The notes under the pieces were generated by a model, which was not told where the DNA came from, made no database searches, and saw only the letters and a program-made list of their open reading frames with translations. A DNA stretch of 64,000 bases from Hominiventricola filiformis (lineage in GTDB: Bacteria; Bacillota; Clostridia; Lachnospirales; Lachnospiraceae), in the NCBI RefSeq assembly GCF_020686965.1, contig NZ_JAJEPS010000001.1, forward strand, positions 310,001 to 374,000. The letters are read 5' to 3'. Of the stretch, positions 26,382-33,636 are shown in pieces. Within the stretch, counting starts at the first letter, position 1, and each line of letters starts with the position of its first letter. A program made the translations under genes and the position numbers.

Positions 26382-26828
26382 CTACATAAAGTTTTCAAAA
26401 ATCCCCCAAGGGAACTGTACCTGCAGCCATCCGGCAAATACGCCCAGCACAATTGCTGCCACAAGGAGTTCAATAATGATTACATGTTTCCATGGAGTTC
26501 CTTTTTCAATTACCTTCAGCCAGAATAATACAAACAGGAACAGCATCGGAATCATTCCGATAATGAAACTTCCTGCAATCACAGCCGCGCCTCCTGCAAT
26601 CACTAACAATTCATCTTTATTATAGGAAGGTTTATCTTCCTCCTTAAGTGTCTGAAAAAATGCTGCAATGCTGGCAATCACCATAACAATTGCAATAATG
26701 GTAGGGAAAAATCCTGCCTTTGGTTCTTTTTCCCAGAATCCCAGCTGCGTAAATCCAATCCACGCAAATACAATTCCCATCAGAGCCATTGCCAGAGGAA
26801 TGAGCTGTTTTGTCCCAAATTTTTTCAC
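26382..26828 (-). CDS. tctB: Tripartite tricarboxylate transporter small membrane subunit, copy 2
   Basis: 148 aa, four hydrophobic segments, same layout as copy 1 (start PLAMALMGIVFAWIGF, end GVFAGWLQVQFPWG). It starts four bases after the stop of a TRAP DctQ-like gene and is followed by tctA after 14 bases. It pairs with TctA in the membrane. Confidence 0.92.
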   Translation of the reverse strand: MKKFGTKQLIPLAMALMGIVFAWIGFTQLGFWEKEPKAGFFPTIIAIVMVIASIAAFFQTLKEEDKPSYNKDELLVIAGGAAVIAGSFIIGMIPMLFLFVLFWLKVIEKGTPWKHVIIIELLVAAIVLGVFAGWLQVQFPWGIFENFM

Positions 26829-26832
26829 AGTA

Positions 26833-27327
26833 TTAAACCTCCTTTTTTATAAAATACGGTTTCAGGGCAATTACTTTCACAACACCATAAATAGCAATCA
26901 GTCCCAGACCAAGAAGCATTCCCAGGTTCATGACCCATAACGGGTACTTCAGAACCGTTGTCGCCTCACCGGTATTCATCTGCGTACTTACAATCGTAAA
27001 CAACTGTGATGTCAGAAGCGCACTGATTCCTACAGCCGCTACATACTGAATTGCTTTCAAACTACCGTAAACCTTTGGTTTTGACTCTTTATACTTATCT
27101 TCCAGTAATGTCAGCGAAATCAGTTCATCATTCATGAACAGTACTGCGGAACCCATATAAATTGTCCAGATAAAAATCAGTTTCAAAAGTTCATCACTCC
27201 ACGGTGTCGATACTAACAGCACGTTTCTGGCAAGAACCGCATAACTCGCCACAAGCACCATGATAATACCTGCAATTCCAAAGAGAAAATTCAATCCGGA
27301 ATTTACTTTATCCCATACACCTTTCAT
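26833..27327 (-). CDS. Orphan TRAP-type small permease subunit (DctQ-like) leading a TTT operon
   Basis: 164 aa from the ATG at 27327, which follows AAGGAGG; a longer reading to 27408 would cross the sigma-54 promoter at 27361-27376. Four membrane segments are visible. The stretch PWSDELLKLIFIWTIYMGSA is the DctQ signature. DctQ normally works with the large permease DctM and a DctP-type binding protein, but neither is in this operon: the next genes are tctB, tctA and tctC of a different transporter family. It may be a left-over of a former TRAP system, a partner for a DctM elsewhere, or an extra subunit of this TTT system. Confidence 0.82.
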   Translation of the reverse strand: MKGVWDKVNSGLNFLFGIAGIIMVLVASYAVLARNVLLVSTPWSDELLKLIFIWTIYMGSAVLFMNDELISLTLLEDKYKESKPKVYGSLKAIQYVAAVGISALLTSQLFTIVSTQMNTGEATTVLKYPLWVMNLGMLLGLGLIAIYGVVKVIALKPYFIKKEV

Positions 27328-27360
27328 TCTATTTTCCTCCTTTCCTTTGTTCCCATAAAA

Positions 27361-27376
27361 AGCAATGAAAATGCCA
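27361..27376 (-). promoter_or_regulatory. Sigma-54 (-24/-12) promoter of the dctQ-tctBAC operon
   Basis: On the - strand TGGCAT (27376-27371), five bases, TTGCT (27365-27361). There is one departure from TGGCAC, and both essential elements (GG and GC) are intact at correct spacing. The start codon at 27327 lies about 35 bases downstream. Confidence 0.78.
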
Positions 27377-27462
27377 TCTTTTAAAAAACCGGTCATTCTG
27401 AACAACATCTTAACCAGGTCTTAATGCCCCTTTAACAGACTTTTAACTTTTTTGTGCCAACT

Positions 27463-27488
27463 AAAAAGGAGAGGATCTTCTCCTCTCC
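27463..27488 (-). terminator. Intrinsic terminator after the YdcF-like gene
   Basis: GGAGAGGA (27468-27475) pairs perfectly with TCCTCTCC (27481-27488) around a five-base loop. On the - strand five T residues follow. Confidence 0.88.
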
Positions 27489-27507
27489 AAATTTTATAGA
27501 AACTTTA

Positions 27508-27562
27508 TGTTTATTTTATATTTCATGTTTTGTTTTATTTCTTTTTGTTTCATTTTGTTTAT
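27508..27562. promoter_or_regulatory. Candidate activator site for the dctQ-tctBAC promoter
   Basis: TGTTTAT (27508), TGTTTTA (27531), TGTTTCA (27546) and TGTTTAT (27556) within 55 bases, 145-200 bp upstream of the -24/-12 element at 27361. The run is AT-rich, so chance matches are likelier here than in the other three clusters. Confidence 0.4.
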
Positions 27563-27563
27563 C

Positions 27564-28145
27564 TCAGTTTCTTTCAACAAATTCCGCAAGAACCGTTCCA
27601 AACTGAGAACCGCAGTGTTCCACCTCTGTGAGAACCAGTTTCCTGCCTGTTTCAGTCTGATACCAGTTCTCCCTGCTGATTCCTTTTGTCACCACCGGGC
27701 ACACAAAAAATTCTGTCTCCGGAAAACAGATCTGATAATAGAGAAGCGCCCTGGCTGCATGATATGCCTGACAGCACAAAATTGCTTTCTTCACCATAAG
27801 TCCCTCTGCATCCGTCACTTTCCGCGAACACAGGGCATTTTCATAAGTAAATGTCGCCTGATCTTCCTTCCAAATAGCCCGCTCCGGCACTCCCTGCTCC
27901 ATCAGTCCCGTTTTCAGATACTCCCACTCCGATGCATATTCCTTGTGTTCTTTGAGATGTCCGGTGAGCTTCGCATATTTCCCGGACGGCAGAATTACCG
28001 GCGCCAGCCCTGCTCTCCACAGTTCCGCTGCCCTCACTGCCAGTGCACCTTCCTCCGATCCCGGCACAAAGATAATATCCGATTTTTCCGGTATATCCTC
28101 CCGGAAAATAAATTCCGTGTAGATGTCAAATACATTTCGTTTCAT
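27564..28145 (-). CDS. YdcF-like (DUF218) protein
   Basis: 193 aa. The family pattern is present: DIIFVPGSEE early, then a helix-rich stretch (AVRAAELWRAGLAPVILPSG), NALCSRKV and CCQAYHAARALLYYQ. DUF218/YdcF proteins are small Rossmann-like proteins; some (ElyC, SanA) affect envelope polymer synthesis, and YdcF binds S-adenosylmethionine. This one has no membrane segment, so it is the soluble type. It forms a single-gene transcript ending at the 27463-27488 terminator. The structured repeat at 28228-28396 lies upstream of it. Confidence 0.8.
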   Translation of the reverse strand: MKRNVFDIYTEFIFREDIPEKSDIIFVPGSEEGALAVRAAELWRAGLAPVILPSGKYAKLTGHLKEHKEYASEWEYLKTGLMEQGVPERAIWKEDQATFTYENALCSRKVTDAEGLMVKKAILCCQAYHAARALLYYQICFPETEFFVCPVVTKGISRENWYQTETGRKLVLTEVEHCGSQFGTVLAEFVERN

Positions 28146-28227
28146 TGGTTTTTGTTTTCTCCCTGCTTCTTCTATTTGTAATCATATAGAATCCTTGTAG
28201 AAAGTCAAGTCGAAGACTTTTCAGGCT

Positions 28228-28396
28228 CAGGCAGCCAGATGAACAAAAGTGACAGTCTGTGAGCGGAACCGCTTTCGCTAAGTCCTCGATCCAGCGGTAC
28301 TAAGATTCAAACTTCGCCGCAGGCTCGTTTTCATCAAGTACCGGGACTGCGGACGTTCCTTTCACAGACTGTCACTTTCATTCACCCGACCGCCCG
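28228..28396 (-). repeat. Large structured palindromic intergenic element
   Basis: An outer stem of 35 bp joins 28228-28262 to 28362-28396; the inner 17 bases (28246-28262 with 28362-28378) match perfectly. The seven other positions that do not match as DNA are all A-C or C-A on the + strand, which become U-G or G-U pairs in leftward RNA. The roughly 99-base loop holds further pairable pieces (GGAAC/GTTCC, AGTCC/GGACT, GGTACT/AGTACC). The 376-base gap 28146-28521 holds this element and no gene. It may be a non-autonomous mobile repeat or a structured RNA; there is no transposase nearby. Confidence 0.7.
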
Positions 28397-28521
28397 CAAA
28401 CAGAATCTCGCAAAACTTCCATATCCCAGTTACACTCCAGGACTTGCAAATACCCACTGTTATATGTTACTCTTACTAATATGTATAAACTTCGTAAAAG
28501 AAAGAATGAGAGGGTTTTAAA

Positions 28522-28872
28522 ATGTCCAATAACTGTGATGAAACAAAATGCAGCGGTGACTGCTCTACCTGTACCGGCGACGGCATGACCGTAACTCTGA
28601 CTCTGGATGATGATTCCACTGTAGAATGTGCGATCGTAGGTATCTTTGATGCCGCTGAGAAAGAATATATTGCACTGCTTCCGCTGGATGAAAACGGTCA
28701 GAACGAAGACGGCGAAGTATATCTGTACCGCTATGCTGTAGGCCCGAACGGTGCTCCGCAGCTCGACAATATCGAGACAGATGAAGAATATGAAATCGTT
28801 TCCGACGCATTCGATGAACTTCTGGATTCCATGGAGTATGACGAGATCGTTTCCGAAGATGAGCTGAACTAA
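28522..28872 (+). CDS. DUF1292 protein with a cysteine-rich N-terminal tail
   Basis: 116 aa, strongly acidic. From about residue 22 it follows the DUF1292 pattern (VTLTLDDDSTVECAIVGIFDAAEKEYIAL, EVYLYRY, LDNIETDEEYEIV). Before that there is a short tail with four cysteines at positions 5, 10, 14 and 17 (C-x4-C-x3-C-x2-C), spacing that could hold a metal or iron-sulfur centre. DUF1292 proteins (YrzB group) are small and of unknown function. The ATG follows AGAGGG. It is the only rightward gene between 1 and 33 kb and is followed by a compound terminator shared with the convergent cupin gene. Confidence 0.85.
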   Translation: MSNNCDETKCSGDCSTCTGDGMTVTLTLDDDSTVECAIVGIFDAAEKEYIALLPLDENGQNEDGEVYLYRYAVGPNGAPQLDNIETDEEYEIVSDAFDELLDSMEYDEIVSEDELN

Positions 28873-28887
28873 AATTCAATCTAAGTC

Positions 28888-28950
28888 AAAACAAGGGACT
28901 TGTTGCAAAACAGATGAGTACTCATCTATTTCTCAACAGTCCCTTGTTTT
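28888..28950. terminator. Compound bidirectional terminator
   Basis: AAAACAAGGGACT (28888-28900) pairs perfectly with 28938-28950; inside it a second palindrome, AGATGAGTACTCATCT, spans 28912-28927. T or A runs flank both sides. It serves the DUF1292 gene (rightward) and the cupin gene (leftward), whose stop codon begins at its edge. Confidence 0.85.
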
Positions 28951-29360
28951 TATTTTTCGGAAATCTTCAAAGCAGCTTTCACAGTTTCCATCGCTCGTTC
29001 GCGAAGTCCTTTTGCCGTAGTTGCAGGAGAGAAAATACACAAAACTCTCAACAATTCTGTTCCGGTATTAGTAATCTGATGTATTACTTTGGGCGGAGCA
29101 ACTATCATCGAATCCGGTACAAAAGGATACTCCATTCCATCCACCATTGCAATTCCCATCCCGGAGATACAATACATAGCTTCCGTCTGAGTATCATGAG
29201 AGTGAGCATCTATCTGACAACCAGGAGCCCATTCTGTCATATGGACAGAAAATGCACAATCTGTAATTTTATCATCATCTCCCATAAAAACAGGGGTAAT
29301 AGCACGGTTAAAAGGAGTCGGAATACGAATCGAATTCTCAGAATTATATTTATAATACAT
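28950..29360 (-). CDS. Single-domain cupin protein
   Basis: 136 aa from the ATG at 29360, which follows GGAAGGG; a GTG at 29393 has no site. The cupin motifs are visible: motif 1 with metal-ligand histidines in IDAHSHDTQTEAMYCISG, and motif 2 around PKVIHQITNTG. This is a small beta-barrel that probably binds one metal ion. It is the last gene of an AT-rich operon after a dehydrogenase and a TRAP transporter. Such cupins often handle sugar acids, as isomerases or as sensors; the role here is not defined. Confidence 0.82.
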   Translation of the reverse strand: MYYKYNSENSIRIPTPFNRAITPVFMGDDDKITDCAFSVHMTEWAPGCQIDAHSHDTQTEAMYCISGMGIAMVDGMEYPFVPDSMIVAPPKVIHQITNTGTELLRVLCIFSPATTAKGLRERAMETVKAALKISEK

Positions 29361-29404
29361 GGAATATTCCCTTCCAAAAATTATGAATCGCACAGTAATT
29401 TATA

Positions 29405-30529
29405 TCACAATTCTTTTCCCAATTTATAAATCTCGTTTACCACAGTATCCCCAAATACAGAAGTGGAAGCATTACCGCCTACATCACCTGTACGGATTCC
29501 TTTATCAAAAGTGTTATATACTGCTTTATCAATAAGTTCAGCTCCTTTTTTCAAGGCTACATCATTATAACGTTTTCCCAACCATTCAAGCATCATCTTT
29601 CCAGAAAGAATAGTTGCTGTTGGATTTACTATGTTCATGCCAGCAATCGTAGGCGCTGTTCCATGAGATGGCTGAAACATTGCATGATCATCTCCAATAT
29701 CTCCTGACGGAGCCATTCCCATACCACCTATATATGAAGCCGCAAGGTCAGAAATAATATCACCATGAGCATTCTCTGCCAAAATGATATCAAATTGTTC
29801 CGGATTCTGAGTCATAAGTAAGGTTAAAGCATCAATCATTTTATCATCTGCTTCGACTCTTCCTTTATACTGCTCTGCTACTTCATAAAAAACTTTTTTC
29901 ATAAATGCAAACGATCGAAAGACATTGCCTTTATGCGTACAGGTTACAAGTTTTTTGCCATCTGCCACACGGCCTGGACGATCTAACGCCATTTCAAAGC
30001 AATATTTAGCAGCCTTTTCGGTGCCCTCTCTTGTAATAATTTGTGTATCATATGCACACAGATCACGGACAACACCACCTCCTCCATAGCTGGCAAATAA
30101 ACCTTCTACACTTTCACGAAAAATCACAAGATCTATTTTCCGGTTAGTTCCACATAAAGCTGATTTGCAATTTGGATATGATTTAATCGGACGCACACCC
30201 GCATATAATCCCAGACCAAACCGGATTTTAAACATCAAATGTCCCGTGACTTCTGTGCCATTTTTGTCCGTAACCGGCTTCATGCCACCATGTGGCATTC
30301 CAATAGCTCCCATAAGAATTGCATCTGCTTTTTTACAATCTTCATAAGTTGATTCTGGAATTACTTCACCCAATTCAAGAAATCTTTTGTTTCCCACATA
30401 ATATTCCTGAAAATCAAGTTCATATCCGTTAATAACATCCTGTACTGCATCAAGAACTCTTTTCGCCTGCGCAATTACTTCAGGTCCAACACCATCACCT
30501 GGCAGAAGTGCAATATTATAGTTTCTCAT
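29405..30529 (-). CDS. Isocitrate/isopropylmalate dehydrogenase family enzyme (D-malate/tartrate dehydrogenase-like)
   Basis: 374 aa from the ATG at 30529, eight bases after GGAGG. It starts NIALLPGDGVGPEVIAQA, carries the FRESVEGLF segment, catalytic Lys/Tyr region near VTCTHKGNVFR, the signature AHGDIISDLAASYIGGMG with metal-binding Asp residues, and the NAD-loop SHGTAP. The family oxidises and decarboxylates (2R,3S)-2-hydroxyacids: isocitrate, 3-isopropylmalate, D-malate or tartrate. With a TRAP carboxylate transporter directly upstream and no leu genes, a catabolic hydroxy-dicarboxylate is more likely than leucine synthesis. The substrate is inferred. Confidence 0.88.
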   Translation of the reverse strand: MRNYNIALLPGDGVGPEVIAQAKRVLDAVQDVINGYELDFQEYYVGNKRFLELGEVIPESTYEDCKKADAILMGAIGMPHGGMKPVTDKNGTEVTGHLMFKIRFGLGLYAGVRPIKSYPNCKSALCGTNRKIDLVIFRESVEGLFASYGGGGVVRDLCAYDTQIITREGTEKAAKYCFEMALDRPGRVADGKKLVTCTHKGNVFRSFAFMKKVFYEVAEQYKGRVEADDKMIDALTLLMTQNPEQFDIILAENAHGDIISDLAASYIGGMGMAPSGDIGDDHAMFQPSHGTAPTIAGMNIVNPTATILSGKMMLEWLGKRYNDVALKKGAELIDKAVYNTFDKGIRTGDVGGNASTSVFGDTVVNEIYKLGKEL

Positions 30530-30544
30530 TTTAATATCCTCCAT

Positions 30545-31666
30545 CTAATTTGTTGCATCCACAACTGCTTTTACTTCATTGATAAGATTGCCAAGAGTAT
30601 TTTCATATTCGGACCAGATAGGCTGTACTGATTCCTTGAAGGCATCTATATCAATTTCATCATGAGAGGTAACTTCCATTCCATTTTCTTTTAATTTGTC
30701 GAGCGCAGCATCATATCTGTTTGCGCATTCCATACGTTCTTTGTCACGCGCATATTTTGCTGCTTCAGTAAACATATTCTGTTCTTCAGAATCAAGTGAA
30801 GACCAGAATGACTGGCTAAAATCCAGCGTTTTGCAGGCATAAAAATGACGACTATCAGAAAAATATTTCTGATATTCCCACATGCTGTTTGCAACTACCG
30901 TATCAGGATTGTTGTCATGTCCATCAATGACTCCTGACTGCATTGCTGTGACTGTTTCTGAAATAGACATCACACTTACATTACATCCCCAGTTTTTGAA
31001 TGTATTCAAATAAATATCACTCTGCATACATCTCATATTTAAATCTTTCAGATCATCAGGTGTTGCTATTGGATGAACATTATTTGTAAAATCACGGAAG
31101 CCATTTTCCCAGAAACATATGGCCTTAATACCGGCCTGATCAGTTATTTCCTGAAGCAATTTATCTCCAATCTCACCGTCCAGAACAGCATAGGCCTGTT
31201 CACGTGTGCTAAACATAAATGGAAGATCAAGAACTTTTAAATCTTCAACTGTACTTGAAATCACAGAAGTATTCACTTCTGCAAAGTCAACAGTCCCAAT
31301 CTGCAATCCTTCATAAAGATCACTATCGCCCCCTAATGTTGATGGAAAAATATCTACTGTATATTTTCCATTACTGTGAGACTCCACATAGTCTTTAAAA
31401 GCAAGCATTCCCACCTGATAAGTAGTATTTTCATTCCCTGTATGTGCAGCTTTTATCGAAATAGGTGAACCTGTATAATCCGCACCTATATATGTCTCTC
31501 CTTCTTTTTGACCCGAAGTGGCATCCTGCGTTATAGCTGTAGAGGTTGCCTCAGTAGATTTATTTTCTGATGCAGAACTATTCTCAGAAGATCCGCAAGC
31601 ACTCAATGTAGTGCACGCAAACATAAGTGAAAGAAAAATACATACATTTTTAGACATAGATTTCAT
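30545..31666 (-). CDS. dctP: TRAP transporter substrate-binding lipoprotein
   Basis: 373 aa. The N-terminus is a lipoprotein signal ending LSAC with Cys24, followed by a Ser/Thr/Glu-rich linker of about 35 residues and the DctP fold. The key DctP features are present: an Arg in the ligand-binding segment (MRCMQSDIYLNTFKNWGCNV) and the GVIDGHDNNPDT loop. It captures an organic acid outside the cell and hands it to the DctQM membrane pair encoded upstream. It lies 33 bases after dctM and 15 before the dehydrogenase gene. Confidence 0.93.
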   Translation of the reverse strand: MKSMSKNVCIFLSLMFACTTLSACGSSENSSASENKSTEATSTAITQDATSGQKEGETYIGADYTGSPISIKAAHTGNENTTYQVGMLAFKDYVESHSNGKYTVDIFPSTLGGDSDLYEGLQIGTVDFAEVNTSVISSTVEDLKVLDLPFMFSTREQAYAVLDGEIGDKLLQEITDQAGIKAICFWENGFRDFTNNVHPIATPDDLKDLNMRCMQSDIYLNTFKNWGCNVSVMSISETVTAMQSGVIDGHDNNPDTVVANSMWEYQKYFSDSRHFYACKTLDFSQSFWSSLDSEEQNMFTEAAKYARDKERMECANRYDAALDKLKENGMEVTSHDEIDIDAFKESVQPIWSEYENTLGNLINEVKAVVDATN

Positions 31667-31699
31667 TTTATACCTCCCAAAAATTAAGTTAAAATAATT

Positions 31700-32971
31700 T
31701 TATCCCATCAAATTCGGCAAAGTCATAGAAATAGCAGGAACATAAGTAATCAGTAGTAAGTCTGCGATTAATAATATCCAGTACGGGACTAATTCTTTCG
31801 ACATTTCTTCAATACTCACCTGCCCAATTCTACAAGCAACAAACAGATTCACTCCTACAGGCGGTGTAACACAACCCAGAGCCATATTCACAACCATAAT
31901 GACACCAAAATGAATCGGATTTACTCCAAATGCCACTGCCACAGGTGCGAGTATTCCCGCAAGAACAGTGACAGCAGATGTAGAATCAAAAAACATACCA
32001 CATACAATTAAAAGTAAGTTTACAAGAAGTAAAAATACAAAAGAATTAGGTGCAATTGCAGCAAAAAGAGCAGCTACTTTTTGAGGAATTTGTTCACTCG
32101 TCAAAAGGAATGAAAAAGCCGCAGCCGAAGCAATTACCATGGTAATCATTCCAATTGTAATCAAAGAGTCTTCAACGCATTTACAAAATTTTTTGAAGTT
32201 CAGTTCTTTATACACAAATACGCTTAAAAGAAATGCATATACAACTGAAATAATGGCAGATTCTGTTGCAGTAAAAAGTCCTGTATAAATTCCTCCCAGA
32301 ACAACTACCGGCATCAAAAGTGAGAGCCAGGAATTTTTAAGTGCAGCCAACCATTCTTCATGAGTCGCTTTCTTGCTTCCAACATATCCTCTTTTTTTGC
32401 ACAAATACCATGATAAAATAATAAGGGATAATCCAATTAAAATACCGGGACCAAATCCTGCAATAAAAATTTTAGAGATGGACGTTTCAGTGATAATTGC
32501 ATAAATTATCATGGAAATACTAGGTGGAATAATCATTCCAAGTTCTGCAGATACTGCAGTTATTGCACCTGCATATCCTTTGGAATACCGATACTCAACC
32601 ATTGCCGGAATCAAAATCATTCCAAGCGCTGCCGTGGTTGCTGAACTCGATCCAGATAAGGATGCAAAAATCATTGCTGAAATAATTGTGACAATAGCAA
32701 CCCCACCTGTGATATGACCCGTCGCAGCTTGTACAAAATTAATTAAGCGTTTAGAAATTCCTCCCTGCCCCATCAAATTTCCCGAAAATACAAAGAACGG
32801 AAGTGGCAACAATGAATATTTAGCAATACCAACAAGCATTTTCTGAGCAAGTGCCTGCATTGCAGTATCTGTCAAAAGAAATCCTACAATGGATGCTCCC
32901 CCTAACGAAAAGGCAATTGGAACGCCAATGATCATGAGACCAAATAGTGTAACAATAATAAATGGAATCAT
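31700..32971 (-). CDS. dctM: TRAP transporter large permease subunit
   Basis: 423 aa with about a dozen hydrophobic segments. Typical DctM stretches are PFFVFSGNLMGQGGISKRLINF, the small-residue run SGSSSATTAALGMILIPAM, and PPVGVNLFVACRIG near the C-terminus. It is the sodium-driven channel of the TRAP system. It sits 14 bases after dctQ and 33 before dctP in one operon. Codons here are visibly AT-richer than in the flanking housekeeping genes. Confidence 0.95.
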   Translation of the reverse strand: MIPFIIVTLFGLMIIGVPIAFSLGGASIVGFLLTDTAMQALAQKMLVGIAKYSLLPLPFFVFSGNLMGQGGISKRLINFVQAATGHITGGVAIVTIISAMIFASLSGSSSATTAALGMILIPAMVEYRYSKGYAGAITAVSAELGMIIPPSISMIIYAIITETSISKIFIAGFGPGILIGLSLIILSWYLCKKRGYVGSKKATHEEWLAALKNSWLSLLMPVVVLGGIYTGLFTATESAIISVVYAFLLSVFVYKELNFKKFCKCVEDSLITIGMITMVIASAAAFSFLLTSEQIPQKVAALFAAIAPNSFVFLLLVNLLLIVCGMFFDSTSAVTVLAGILAPVAVAFGVNPIHFGVIMVVNMALGCVTPPVGVNLFVACRIGQVSIEEMSKELVPYWILLIADLLLITYVPAISMTLPNLMG

Positions 32972-32985
32972 TATTTACCTCCTCT

Positions 32986-33489
32986 TTATTCATCTACAAT
33001 TTCAATAATTCGCGCAATCGTATTAAAAAACATCACGATCATTCCCACAGGTAAAGCAAGATACATCCAAAACATTGTTATTGCTGGAATTGCTGTCGAC
33101 TTTCTCAAATTTCCAAGCAGAGTCATCTGCCACCCTGCTTTAATAATAAAAGCAAAAATGATAAGTGAAAAAATACATGCAACAATTCGAATAATTTTCT
33201 TTGGCTTTTCAGCAAACCTGTTAAGAATAATTGTTACTGAAGTCATATCCCCATGTCTGGTAGCAATGCCTCCTCCCAATGTACACAACCAGGCCATCGC
33301 ATATGTAACAAGTTCTTCAACCCAGGTTACTGAAAAACCTGGTATAAATCTTGAAACAACAGATAAAAAAACTGTTATGGAAATCAAACATAACAATATT
33401 CCCCCAAGACCTTTAGCAATTATATTCATTACATCAACAAGTTTAAAATAAATGATAATTGCCGATTTTTTCTTCAAGTTTCCGGGCAT
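32986..33489 (-). CDS. dctQ: TRAP transporter small permease subunit
   Basis: 167 aa with four membrane segments. The DctQ signature is VTWVEELVTYAMAWLCTLGGGIATR. The ATG at 33489 follows AGGAGGGGG. It is the first gene of the leftward operon dctQ-dctM-dctP-dehydrogenase-cupin. Its promoter region is shared with the divergent rpiR-type regulator gene. Confidence 0.9.
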   Translation of the reverse strand: MPGNLKKKSAIIIYFKLVDVMNIIAKGLGGILLCLISITVFLSVVSRFIPGFSVTWVEELVTYAMAWLCTLGGGIATRHGDMTSVTIILNRFAEKPKKIIRIVACIFSLIIFAFIIKAGWQMTLLGNLRKSTAIPAITMFWMYLALPVGMIVMFFNTIARIIEIVDE

Positions 33490-33520
33490 TTATTACCCCC
33501 TCCTTTCTTTTGTTAATTAA

Positions 33521-33549
33521 ATTTTAGTAGTTTTCCTATTGCATTTCAA
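33521..33549 (-). promoter_or_regulatory. Sigma-A-type promoter of the TRAP operon
   Basis: On the - strand TTGAAA (33549-33544), 17 bases, TAAAAT (33526-33521), about 30 bases before the dctQ start. A perfect 10-bp palindrome lies just behind the -35 element. Confidence 0.65.
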
Positions 33550-33550
33550 C

Positions 33551-33577
33551 AAATAATTCTGTAATATAGAATTATTT
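33551..33577. promoter_or_regulatory. Palindromic operator candidate for the RpiR-type regulator
   Basis: AAATAATTCT (33551-33560), seven bases, AGAATTATTT (33568-33577): perfect inverted repeat. It lies between the divergent dctQ and rpiR-type genes, immediately upstream of the TRAP -35 box. Its position suits a site for the neighbouring regulator, though the stretch is AT-rich. Confidence 0.6.
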
Positions 33578-33636
33578 CTATATATTTTTATAAAAAATAG
33601 AAATATTTGCATTTTGAGAAAGAAGAGATACTTTAT

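Noticed and set aside
27449..27459. TGGCAC on the - strand (27459-27454) directly after the YdcF-gene terminator, looking like a -24 element
   Set aside because: The position of the -12 element reads AGTTA without the required GC. A well-formed element lies nearer the gene at 27361-27376.
29405..30529. Annotation as leucine-pathway 3-isopropylmalate dehydrogenase (leuB)
   Set aside because: No leuA, leuC or leuD is near, and the gene sits in a TRAP transporter operon with a cupin; the family is shared by several substrates.
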